Assembly: GCA_964416315.1 (NCBI GenBank)
Contig: CAYQDR010000007.1
Span: 5,600 to 69,599, forward strand
Length of the DNA stretch: 64,000 bases
Direction of reading: 5' to 3'
DNA from: CAYQDR01 sp964416315
GTDB lineage: Bacteria > Methylomirabilota > Methylomirabilia > Rokubacteriales > DASRDR01
Position numbers and translations under genes: made by a program. The notes beneath the pieces are model-generated. The model did no database searches. It was given only the letters and a program-made list of their open reading frames with translations, and was not told where the DNA came from. Position 1 is the first letter of the stretch; each line of letters begins with the position of its first letter. Below, in pieces: positions 26,676-34,140 of the stretch.

Positions 26676-28571
26676 TCAGGCCGCTCCTGAGGCGAGTCGC
26701 CAGCCCTGGAGCGCCGCCAGGGCCCAGGGGCGGGACCAGTGGCAGCGGCCGGCGTCGTAGGCGCGCACCACCTGCGCGACCGCGTCGGCCCGCAGGGGCG
26801 CAGGGGCCCCCTCGAGCCACTCCCGACACCGCGGGCGCAGCGGGCCCCGCAGCCAGCGGTCGAAGGGGAAGACGAAGCCCTGCTTGTCGCGCCGGGCGCG
26901 GACGGCCTCCGGCAGGAGGTCGCCGACCGCCCGGACGAGCAGGGCCTTCGGCCGCCCGCCGTCCCGCTTCACGGCCGCGGGCAGCGGGAGGACCGCCTCG
27001 ACGAGCGGGTGGTCCAGCAGCGGGACCCGCACCTCCAGCGAGTGCGCCATGCTCATGACGTCGGTGTCCCGCAGGAGCTGGTGGTGGGTGTAGGTCGCGA
27101 GCTCCGCGCGGCTCACCCACGCGAACCACGATCCGACCGGGCCCGCCGCCTCGGCGATGCGCCCGACGGGGTCGAAGGCCTCCATGGCCGCGGCCCAGAT
27201 CTCCGGCCCGACCAGGGCCCGCGCCTCCCGGGGCGCGAAGAGGCCGCGGCAAGCGAGGTAGGCGCTGGCGGCCGACGCCGGGCGCTCGAGCGCGTCGGCG
27301 ACCTTGGCCCACCGCGAGCGCCGCGGCAGCGTCCGGAGCCCGCCGCGGACCGCGGCCGCCCCGCCCGGCACTCGCTGCGCCGCGCGCACCGCGCGCCACA
27401 CCCGCGGGACCCCGCGGAACGTGTTCGGGTACCCGCCGAACAGCTCGTCTCCGCCGAGCCCCGAGAGCGCTACCGTCAGGCCGGCCTCGCGCGCGGTCTT
27501 CGCGACGAAGTACGTGTTCACGCCGTCCACGGTCGGCTGGTCCATCGCCCAGAGGATGCGGTCCAGCTCGGCGGCCACCTCGCCGGCCGTCACCACGCGC
27601 TCGTGATGCTCGGCCTCGACGCCCCGCGCCACGACGCGGGCGTAGGGGGCCTCGCTGTACTCCGCCTCCTCGAAGACCATCGAGCACGTGCGGATCGGCC
27701 CGTCGGTCACCCGGCGCATGAGGGCGACCACCGCGCTCGAGTCGAGCCCGCCGGAGAGGAACGCCCCGAGGGGGACGTCGCTGACGAGGTGGCTCCGCAC
27801 CGCGTCCTCGAGGCGCGCCCGCACCGCCTCGACCGGGTCCCGATCGTCCCGGGCCGGCTCGGACCCGACCGGGAGGCGCCAGTAGCGCCGGGTGGCCGGC
27901 GCCGGGGCGCGCGCGCCCACCTCCAGGCTCAGGAGTGACCCGGGCTCGAGGGCCCGGGCGTCGCGATAGATCGTTCCCGGACACGGCACCGAGCCGAGCA
28001 TCAGGTAGCCGACGACGCCGGCGGGGCTCAGCTCGCGGCCCACGAGCCCCGAGGCGCGGAGTGCCTTGAGCTCCGAGGCGAAGAGGAAGGCCTCGTCTGT
28101 CGCGGCGTAGTAGAGCGGCTTGATGCCCAGCCGGTCGCGGGCGAGGAGGAGCCGACGGGCCCCCTCGCGGCCGTCGTAGATCGCGAACGCGAACATCCCC
28201 CGCAGCCGCTGGACCACCTCCGGCCCCCACGCCTCGTAGCCGTGGAGGATCACCTCGGTGTCGCTCGCCGACTGGAACGCGTCGCCCCGCGCCGCCAGCT
28301 CCGCCCGCAGTCCGGCGGCGTTGTAGATCTCGCCGTTGTAGGTGATCCACACGGTCTCTGGCGCGTTGCCCATCGGCATGGCGGCCGCCGGGGAGAGATC
28401 GACGACGGCCAGGCGCCGGTTCACGAGCCCCACCCGGCCGTCCGCCGAGACGAAGAGGCCCTCGCCGTCCGGCCCGCGGTGGGCCAGGGCCTCCCGCATG
28501 GCCGCGAGCGTCGCCCGCACGTCCGGGACGCTGCGTGCCGGATTCACGACGAGCCCGGCGATCCCGCACAT
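26676..28571 (-). CDS. asnB: Asparagine synthase (glutamine-hydrolysing)
   Basis: 631 aa starting at MCGIAG (ATG 28571), which places the catalytic Cys at position 2; longer upstream frames are rejected for that reason. The glutaminase domain has ALAHRGPDGEGLF, VWITYNGEIYNAAGL and LARDRLGIKPLYYA. The synthetase domain has the PP-loop GAFLSGGLDSSAVVAL near 260, VALSGLGGDELFGGYPN and SLEVRVPLLDHPLVEAVLPL. It is an intact enzyme able to amidate a carboxylate with glutamine nitrogen and ATP. In an EPS operon such paralogues may amidate a uronic acid rather than make asparagine. It also directly follows the RiPP-like genes. Confidence 0.9.
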   Translation of the reverse strand: MCGIAGLVVNPARSVPDVRATLAAMREALAHRGPDGEGLFVSADGRVGLVNRRLAVVDLSPAAAMPMGNAPETVWITYNGEIYNAAGLRAELAARGDAFQSASDTEVILHGYEAWGPEVVQRLRGMFAFAIYDGREGARRLLLARDRLGIKPLYYAATDEAFLFASELKALRASGLVGRELSPAGVVGYLMLGSVPCPGTIYRDARALEPGSLLSLEVGARAPAPATRRYWRLPVGSEPARDDRDPVEAVRARLEDAVRSHLVSDVPLGAFLSGGLDSSAVVALMRRVTDGPIRTCSMVFEEAEYSEAPYARVVARGVEAEHHERVVTAGEVAAELDRILWAMDQPTVDGVNTYFVAKTAREAGLTVALSGLGGDELFGGYPNTFRGVPRVWRAVRAAQRVPGGAAAVRGGLRTLPRRSRWAKVADALERPASAASAYLACRGLFAPREARALVGPEIWAAAMEAFDPVGRIAEAAGPVGSWFAWVSRAELATYTHHQLLRDTDVMSMAHSLEVRVPLLDHPLVEAVLPLPAAVKRDGGRPKALLVRAVGDLLPEAVRARRDKQGFVFPFDRWLRGPLRPRCREWLEGAPAPLRADAVAQVVRAYDAGRCHWSRPWALAALQGWRLASGAA

Positions 28572-28575
28572 CGCG

Positions 28576-29781
28576 CTACGGCAGGACGGCGGCCACGCGC
28601 CGCCCTGCTCCCCTGAGCGTGGCCGCGCTCCACCGACCCAGCTCGCGCCCGAGCTTCGCGGCGAGCCGCACCGGCCGCACGCCGTAGTAGAGGCCCTCCA
28701 GGGTGGCCGGCAGGCGGAGCGCCGCGCGGTCCTGCACCGTCGGGAGGAAGGCGAGCCGCGCCAGGTAGCCCAGCTTCTGGCCGGAGCGGGGAAACAGCCG
28801 AACCGTAAACAGGCTGTTGGCCCAGCTATTCGGTTCGTGCGGGCGCGCCGGGAACAGGGGGAGCCACGGGGGTGGCGCCTGCCGTGGCAGCCCCTCGGGG
28901 ATCTCGGTGCCGAGGAGCGCGGAACACGCGCCCAGCGTGAGCGCGAGGACGCGCTCCAGGCCGAACCGCGTCGCCTTGGTGTGGAGCCGTTCCCAGTCGA
29001 CTCCGCCCCGCACGCAGATCTCGTGGACATCGACGAGCCACTTCAGGGGTTGCCAGCGATGGCGGGCGGCATGCACCATCAAGAAGAGCAGCTCCCACTC
29101 CGGGCTGAGCCCCCAGACCTCGACCCCCGCGAACGAAGCCGGGCCCGCCTCCGCCCACAAGTCCGCCAGCATGGCGGCCTCCGCGTGCCACCGCCAGGCC
29201 ACGTGCCAGTGCACGTCGATGACGTACCGGAACTCCTGCCGTCGCCGCACGAAGGCGCACTCGCACGTGCTCTCGAGGAGCGGCGCGACGGCGGCGGCTC
29301 CGAGCGGCGACTCGGCGGCCGGCGCATAGCCGCGCGCCGCGAGCAGGTCCCGGACGGCCGCGGTCGCCCGCGGCGGGACCAGGAGGTCGAGATCCCAGCA
29401 TTCCCGCAGGGCGGGATCGCCGTAGAGCCGCTCCGCGAGGGCCGGTCCCTTGAGCGGGATCACGGGCACCTCGCGGTCCCGGCACCCGCCGAGGAGCTCG
29501 GTCAGCTCGCGGACGAGCAGGGCATTGCGCGCGGCGTTCAAGCGGTCGCCGCGCTCGAGCTGCGCCCGCGCGTCGCCGGGCACGCCCGGCCAGCCCAACC
29601 GGGCGAGGTTCCGCCCGAGAAGCGGCCCGACGCCGTGCCGGCGCGCCTGACGGAGCACCGTCGGCCACGCGAGGGGCCGGCCCAGGAGGGCGCGCGCGCG
29701 CGCCTCGAGCGCGGAAGGGAGTGTCCCGCGGGCCAAGAGGCTGACACACGCGTCCTCGGGGGAGAGCTCAGCGGTCCTCAC
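28576..29781 (-). CDS. Nucleotidyltransferase-fold protein of RiPP/EPS loci (NTP_transf_5-like)
   Basis: 401 aa from a GTG at 29781 overlapping the kinase stop (GTGA). IPLKGPALAERLYGDPALRE followed by CWDLDLLVPPRA gives the KG-x-L-x-R-x4-D-x-D pattern of the uncharacterised nucleotidyltransferase family. IDVHWHVAWRW and LFLMVHAARHRW are its conserved His/Trp blocks. Homologues sit beside HPr-kinase-like genes in kinase-type lasso peptide clusters, and a nucleotide-transfer step on the phosphorylated peptide has been considered there. Here it lies between the kinase and an asparagine synthase. Biochemical role unproven. Confidence 0.78.
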   Translation of the reverse strand: MRTAELSPEDACVSLLARGTLPSALEARARALLGRPLAWPTVLRQARRHGVGPLLGRNLARLGWPGVPGDARAQLERGDRLNAARNALLVRELTELLGGCRDREVPVIPLKGPALAERLYGDPALRECWDLDLLVPPRATAAVRDLLAARGYAPAAESPLGAAAVAPLLESTCECAFVRRRQEFRYVIDVHWHVAWRWHAEAAMLADLWAEAGPASFAGVEVWGLSPEWELLFLMVHAARHRWQPLKWLVDVHEICVRGGVDWERLHTKATRFGLERVLALTLGACSALLGTEIPEGLPRQAPPPWLPLFPARPHEPNSWANSLFTVRLFPRSGQKLGYLARLAFLPTVQDRAALRLPATLEGLYYGVRPVRLAAKLGRELGRWSAATLRGAGRRVAAVLP

Positions 29782-30617
29782 TGGTGCAGGCGCTCCGCAG
29801 GCACTCGTGCACCGATCGCCTCGAGCGCGCCAAGGATCCGAGAGAGGTGCTTCAACCCGGGCGCGAAACGGATCCTGAAGATCGGCACGCGCGCGCACAG
29901 CTCCAGGTACCGCTCCGCCATCGACCGCTTCCGGACGGGATCGCGGAGCGTGAAGCAGTAGGCGTGGGCCAGCACGGCCGGAAAGGCGGCGGAGGGGCGA
30001 AGAAGCTCGACCGCTACGTGCCCCGCGACCTGCGGCGAGCGCTCCAGGACGCATACGGCGGCGAGGCTCGCCGGAGCCCTCCGGGTCAGCTTGACCCGCT
30101 GGCCGCTGACGCCGAAGTAGGATGCGGCCTCGCAATGCAGCCGGAGCTTGAACGGCGTCGGCAGAACCTCCACCCCCGCCGGCGACGTCTCGAACGCCAC
30201 GGCGTCGTCCGCCCACACGGGATACCCCCGAACGCTCAGCCCGAACGCGATCGTGGACTTCCCCGTCCCCGACGCCCCGCAGAGCGCCACGACGCCGCTC
30301 GCGGTGCGCACCGCGCTCGCGTGCAGCACCTCCGTGCCACGCGCCTGCAGGGCCATCGGCAGCACCGTGCGCCGGTACGCATCGGTGATCGCGGCCCGCC
30401 GCACCGACGGGCACGGGAGGGCCTGCACCTCGTCCTCCAGGCTCCCGAACCGGAACGTCGCGAGGCCGGGCAGCTGGAGCCAGTACCGCCCGTCGCGAAC
30501 CAGGCCGACCCCGCACACCACCCCCGCGGGATCACGCCAGACCTCCGTCTCGGGATGCTCCGCCCCGTCCGGCCAGGCACCGTCCGCGCCGGGGCGGCCG
30601 ATCGCGAGCTTCAGCAC
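29778..30617 (-). CDS. HPr-kinase-like protein of RiPP cluster
   Basis: 279 aa from the GTG at 30617, ten bases after the stop of the small peptide gene; a longer start would overlap that gene. VLHASAV near 97-103 precedes the P-loop LCGASGTGKST at ~112-122, and VWADDAVAFE at ~134-143 supplies the acidic residues of the HPr kinase fold. It is far shorter than true HprK and lacks its N-terminal domain. Homologues in paeninodin-type lasso clusters phosphorylate the C-terminal serine of the precursor. The candidate precursor here does not end in Ser, so the target residue, if any, is unclear. Confidence 0.8.
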   Translation of the reverse strand: MLKLAIGRPGADGAWPDGAEHPETEVWRDPAGVVCGVGLVRDGRYWLQLPGLATFRFGSLEDEVQALPCPSVRRAAITDAYRRTVLPMALQARGTEVLHASAVRTASGVVALCGASGTGKSTIAFGLSVRGYPVWADDAVAFETSPAGVEVLPTPFKLRLHCEAASYFGVSGQRVKLTRRAPASLAAVCVLERSPQVAGHVAVELLRPSAAFPAVLAHAYCFTLRDPVRKRSMAERYLELCARVPIFRIRFAPGLKHLSRILGALEAIGARVPAERLHQ

Positions 30618-30627
30618 GTGCGTCGGT

Positions 30628-30780
30628 CTAGCCTGCCGGTCGTTGCTTCCGGGGCTCGCCCGGGTCCCCACCGGACGCAGTGATCTTTCCACTGCCGCCC
30701 GCCACCACCTCCCCAAGCCGTCCCACGTAGATCAGCGTCGGGCGCTCCCACGTCAGCTTCGAGCCCGTCCCCTCATCCAC
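30628..30780 (-). CDS. Candidate RiPP precursor peptide (lasso-leader-like)
   Basis: 50 aa from the GTG at 30780, preceded by AAGGGGGG at a fair distance; an in-frame ATG at 30828 would add 16 residues but overlaps the cyclase gene. LTWERPTLIYVGRLGEVV matches the lasso leader consensus (aromatic-x-x-P-x-L-x3-G). A Gly/Ser-rich stretch AGGSGKITASGGDPGEP and a basic tail RKQRPAG follow. It lies between the cyclase-like and kinase-like genes, where the precursor is expected. The usual Thr at -2 of a lasso core is missing. The only Asp/Glu that could close a ring of 8-9 residues is the Asp in GKITASGGD, counting from Gly or Lys. Substrate peptide role is strongly suggested; lasso topology is not. 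Confidence 0.68.
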   Translation of the reverse strand: MDEGTGSKLTWERPTLIYVGRLGEVVAGGSGKITASGGDPGEPRKQRPAG

Positions 30781-30820
30781 CGCCCTACCCCCCTTCGACC
30801 GTGCGTCGAGCCCGCCGGCC

Positions 30821-32752
30821 TCACACATGGGCGCGAGCCCACGCCTCGAGATTCAGGACGTCCCAGATCACCGTCGCGTCGTGGGGCCGGCCGCGTGCGA
30901 CCATCCGCGCGAGACCGCCGCCGAGCCGCGGTGCGTCCACCAGGCCCAGGCTCTCGAGGGTCGGGACCCCCCCCAGGAGACTCCAGGCCCGGCCATGTTC
31001 GTGGAAGACTCTGGATCCGAAGAAATCGAACGAGACGACCTTCCGCTGGCGCTCGAAGCCCGCGTGTGGAAACCGTCGGGCCAGCATCGTCCGGACCAGC
31101 CCCTTGCTGCGCTCTCCCAGGTTGAGCACCTCCGGGGGCGTCCGATACAGGAGCTCGACGAGGTCCGCGTCCCAGAACGGCTGGAGGATGCGGGGCCCCA
31201 GGCGCTGGCCGGTCTCGAAGATCTCCTCGAACTCCAGAGCGGTCAGCGGATGGTCGAGCGCCCGGCGCAGCTCGCGGACGTAGAAGCTGCCGGCCGCCCC
31301 CGCCCGCTCGTTCGGCGGCTGCTCCCCGGCGGTCTGGTCGATCTCGCGGCGCAACGCGGGGTCAGGCACCATCCACGCCGGCGGCCCGCCGGCTCCCGCG
31401 CCGTTCCACCTCTGGACCCGCCGCCGGACCCTCCGCAGGAGCGCGCCCGCCACGGTGCCCCGCAGCAGCTCGCCCAGGAGCAGCCTCGCCCCGTTCGTCC
31501 AGAGCACGTTCCGCGCCAATGCCAGGCGGGGGCGGCGGTAGGACCGCTGCAGCGTGGTGACGAGTCGATAGAGACCGACGACGTCGAAGACGCGCAGCAG
31601 GTCGGCGGCGTAGACCGGCGTCACGCCGAGCCACTCGTCCCCACCCCCGCCCGTCAGGATGTTCCCGCAGCCCTGCCGCCTGGCTTCCCGCGCCAGCGCC
31701 CAGTACGCCGGGGCCCACACGTTCTGCAACGGCGCCGGCAAGCCCGCGCTCGTCTCCAGGCCCGCGAGCATCAGGCCCCTCGACCCGACCGCCTCGTCGA
31801 ACGGGAGGACGACCTGAGGGAGGTCCAGCCCGCGCGCGACGCTGCGCTGGATCGTCTCCTCGTTGCAGTCGGGGTGCGGGAAGACCAGGGACAGGGCCAG
31901 CGGGCTCGGCTGGCCCGCCCGCCGGCAGCGGTCGGTCGCCAGCGCGGCCACCGTCACGGAGTCCAGGCCCCCGCTGAGGAAGATCCCGACCGGGTCCCGC
32001 GGCACGCACCGGTCGACCGCGCGCGCGAGCCCGGCCTCGAACCGCTCAGGCGCCCCGTCCCGGACCCACTCGACCTCCTGGCCGCCCGGGCTCGGATCCC
32101 AGTACCGGTAGGTGCGCGAGCCGTCGCGCCCGACATGCAGGACATGGCCGGGCAGGACGCGCCGAACCTCCCCGAAGAAGGTCTCCTCCGCTCCATCCCA
32201 CCGCCGGCACAGGTATCGGGCGAGCGCAGCCCGATCGACCCGGCGCGAGACGCCAGGCTGCCGAACCAGCGCGTCGGCGGACGGAGAGAGCAACAGCTCG
32301 GGACCCGAGCGCGCGTAGAAGAGGGGATGGACCCCGAGCGGGTCACGAGCACACAGCAACACCTCGCGCCGCTCGTCCCAGAGGATCAGCGCGAAGAAGC
32401 CCCTCAGCTCGGCAAAGACCCGGTCACCCCAACGCCGGTAGGCCTCCAAGACCAGCCCGGCGTCGTCGTCCACGCGATTGACCGCCGTCCCGAGGCGGCC
32501 GCGGAGGTCTTCGCGGTCGTACAGCACGCCGTCAAACACCACGCCTGATCGGCCGTCCACTGCGCCGGCACAGCGCCAGGAGCCGGGGGGTCCGGTGACC
32601 GATAGCACCCGGCCGCGCCCGCCTGCCACGACCCTCCAGGGAGTGGACGCGCTCGTCGGCGGCGGCGCGGCGAGGCCCAAGACCGCCACCCAGGACGCGC
32701 GGTCAACGGACGGCGGAGGGTCCGGGCTCATCAACAGGCGCGACCCGATCAT
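30821..32752 (-). CDS. Lasso-cyclase-like asparagine synthase homologue (C protein)
   Basis: 643 aa from the ATG at 32752, with GAGGAAGGG ten bases upstream; the ATG at 32731 is the alternative. Both overlap the B1 gene. The N-terminal glutaminase-like domain lacks the catalytic Cys2 (it begins MIGSRLL or MSPDPPP), so glutamine hydrolysis is not expected. The synthetase domain is intact: GIFLSGGLDSVTVAALA at ~257-273, NILTGGGGDEWLGV and FWDADLVELLYRTPPEVLN. Loss of Cys2 with retention of the ATP-PP motif is the hallmark of lasso cyclases, which adenylate an Asp/Glu side chain to form the macrolactam. It sits between the B1 and precursor genes. Confidence 0.8.
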   Translation of the reverse strand: MIGSRLLMSPDPPPSVDRASWVAVLGLAAPPPTSASTPWRVVAGGRGRVLSVTGPPGSWRCAGAVDGRSGVVFDGVLYDREDLRGRLGTAVNRVDDDAGLVLEAYRRWGDRVFAELRGFFALILWDERREVLLCARDPLGVHPLFYARSGPELLLSPSADALVRQPGVSRRVDRAALARYLCRRWDGAEETFFGEVRRVLPGHVLHVGRDGSRTYRYWDPSPGGQEVEWVRDGAPERFEAGLARAVDRCVPRDPVGIFLSGGLDSVTVAALATDRCRRAGQPSPLALSLVFPHPDCNEETIQRSVARGLDLPQVVLPFDEAVGSRGLMLAGLETSAGLPAPLQNVWAPAYWALAREARRQGCGNILTGGGGDEWLGVTPVYAADLLRVFDVVGLYRLVTTLQRSYRRPRLALARNVLWTNGARLLLGELLRGTVAGALLRRVRRRVQRWNGAGAGGPPAWMVPDPALRREIDQTAGEQPPNERAGAAGSFYVRELRRALDHPLTALEFEEIFETGQRLGPRILQPFWDADLVELLYRTPPEVLNLGERSKGLVRTMLARRFPHAGFERQRKVVSFDFFGSRVFHEHGRAWSLLGGVPTLESLGLVDAPRLGGGLARMVARGRPHDATVIWDVLNLEAWARAHV

Positions 32753-33044
32753 GGACGATCAGCCCTTCCTCTTCGAGGGAGGTCAGCAGCGACGCGAGCT
32801 CCTCTTCCAGCCGTGCGGCCCCGACGTCGAACTCCGCTTGCATCCGGCGCCGAATGCCCGCGACGTCGGCACCCTCGCACAGTAACTCCCACGCGCGCGC
32901 GCCCGTGCAGTTCAGCACGAAGATCCGATCCGTCTTCATGTGCACCAGCACCACCTCGTCCCCCAGTCGCTGGGCGACCGTGTCCGGCGCTACGCGAAAG
33001 CGGCGGAGCGGCGTGTCGGTTCCACCCGGATCGGTGACGCTCAT
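32703..33044 (-). CDS. PqqD-family RiPP recognition protein (B1)
   Basis: 113 aa, ATG at 33044 overlapping the B2 stop (ATGA). RFRVAPDTVAQRLGDEVVLV, RIFVLNCTGARAWELL and a C-terminal helical part (LASLLTSLEEEGLIV) are the winged-helix fold of PqqD-like RiPP recognition elements. In lasso systems this protein binds the precursor leader and delivers it to the B2 protease. Its partners B2 and the cyclase are directly adjacent. Confidence 0.85.
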   Translation of the reverse strand: MSVTDPGGTDTPLRRFRVAPDTVAQRLGDEVVLVHMKTDRIFVLNCTGARAWELLCEGADVAGIRRRMQAEFDVGAARLEEELASLLTSLEEEGLIVHDRVAPVDEPGPSAVR

Positions 33045-33481
33045 GAACCCGGACCTTCGAAAGCCAGGATCCGCTCGTATCCGGCCCGGTCGGTCTGGTC
33101 CACGACGGCGCTCGTGGCCGCGTCCTCCACCCAGGCGTGCGCGCCGAGCCCGTTCTCCCCCTCTCGCGTGACCCCGATACAGAGCCGGACCGGGTATCCC
33201 TGCCCGATCAGGAGCGCCTCAGCGGCCAGGGCCCGCACGAGGCAGGTCGCGCGCGGCACGTAGCGGCTCGCCGACGCCACCGCCCACACGACCCGTCCGG
33301 GCGTCGCTCTGGGGGGCAGGCGGCTTGCGGCCAGCCCGGCCAGGCGCCGCAGCACGCCACGGACGCGGCGAACCGGGAGCAGGCACAGTCCGAGCCGGGC
33401 GGTCCCCCCAAACAGAAGCGCCGTGAGCCAGAGGCGCCGATCGTCAGGAGACCAGCCCAGGAACGCTCGCAGCCTACTCAT
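33041..33481 (-). CDS. Lasso peptide biosynthesis B2-type leader protease
   Basis: 146 aa, ATG at 33481 with GGAGG upstream. The transglutaminase-like triad is visible: Cys80 in VPRATCLVRALAAEALL, His115 in GAHAWVED and Asp128 in AVVDQTDRAGYERI. B2 proteins cut the leader from the precursor with the help of B1. A decayed paralogue lies at 4754-5078, at the other end of the same operon. The gene is first in the RiPP block and follows the NusG-like gene after a 107-base gap that holds no gene. Confidence 0.88.
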   Translation of the reverse strand: MSRLRAFLGWSPDDRRLWLTALLFGGTARLGLCLLPVRRVRGVLRRLAGLAASRLPPRATPGRVVWAVASASRYVPRATCLVRALAAEALLIGQGYPVRLCIGVTREGENGLGAHAWVEDAATSAVVDQTDRAGYERILAFEGPGS

Positions 33482-33588
33482 CCCGCAGCGCCTCCACCGC
33501 TTGGCACAGCTTCGCCCTCTGACTTACAGGTCCCGCCTTGCCCGGGCGCCAAATGCCCGCGCCCGAGCGCCCGCCGCCCGACCCCCGG

Positions 33589-34140
33589 TCAGGCGGGGAC
33601 GACGTCGGCGGCGTCGATCTCCACGGCCGCGCCCTGCCGGATCAGGTCCACGGCGAGCACGAGCCGCGGGGTCCGCTCCTTCCGGACGACGCGCCCGCGC
33701 ACACCGATGAGCGGCCCGCGGACCACCTCGACCTCCATCCCTTCGTCGAGGAAGGGACACGGGTCGTAGCGCAGCGGGCCCTCGACGAGGCGGCGGACCG
33801 CCTCCAGCTCCGCGGTCGGGACGGGCTCTATCACGCCACGGCTGCCGACGATCGCGACCACGCCCCGCGTCGTGAGGACGTGGAGCTTGTCCTCGCGCGC
33901 GAACCGGGCGAAGCAGTACCCGGGAAACAGGGGAGTGGAGATTGCCTTCCGCCGGTCCTTCCACCGGCTCCACCGGGTCCAGAGCGGCAGGAACGGCTCG
34001 AGCCCGCGCGCCGCCAGCTCGTCGCGGACCACCTTCTCGTGGCGCGACCGGGTGCGGAGCACGTACCACCGGGGTGCCGCGGCGTCCTCAGAGGCCGCTT
34101 CACCGACGTCCGCGAGGATGGCGGCCGGCAGCCCGCTCAT
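33589..34140 (-). CDS. NusG/RfaH/UpxY-family transcription antiterminator
   Basis: 183 aa from the ATG at 34140, overlapping the ligase/TPR stop (ATGA); longer upstream frames are shadows of the TPR gene. RWYVLRTRSRHEKVVRDELA is the NGN domain start, PLFPGYCFARF its core, and VRGPLIGVRGRVVRKE the KOW motif. Specialised NusG paralogues bind RNA polymerase and allow it to read through long capsule operons. Placed early in a ~37-kb one-directional gene run, it probably does that for this operon. No ops element was identified. Confidence 0.88.
   Translation of the reverse strand: MSGLPAAILADVGEAASEDAAAPRWYVLRTRSRHEKVVRDELAARGLEPFLPLWTRWSRWKDRRKAISTPLFPGYCFARFAREDKLHVLTTRGVVAIVGSRGVIEPVPTAELEAVRRLVEGPLRYDPCPFLDEGMEVEVVRGPLIGVRGRVVRKERTPRLVLAVDLIRQGAAVEIDAADVVPA

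Noticed and set aside
26676..28571. Asparagine synthase as a second lasso cyclase
   Set aside because: It has the intact MCGIAG glutaminase start, so it is a normal amidotransferase; the cyclase-like gene at 30821-32752 lacks Cys2.
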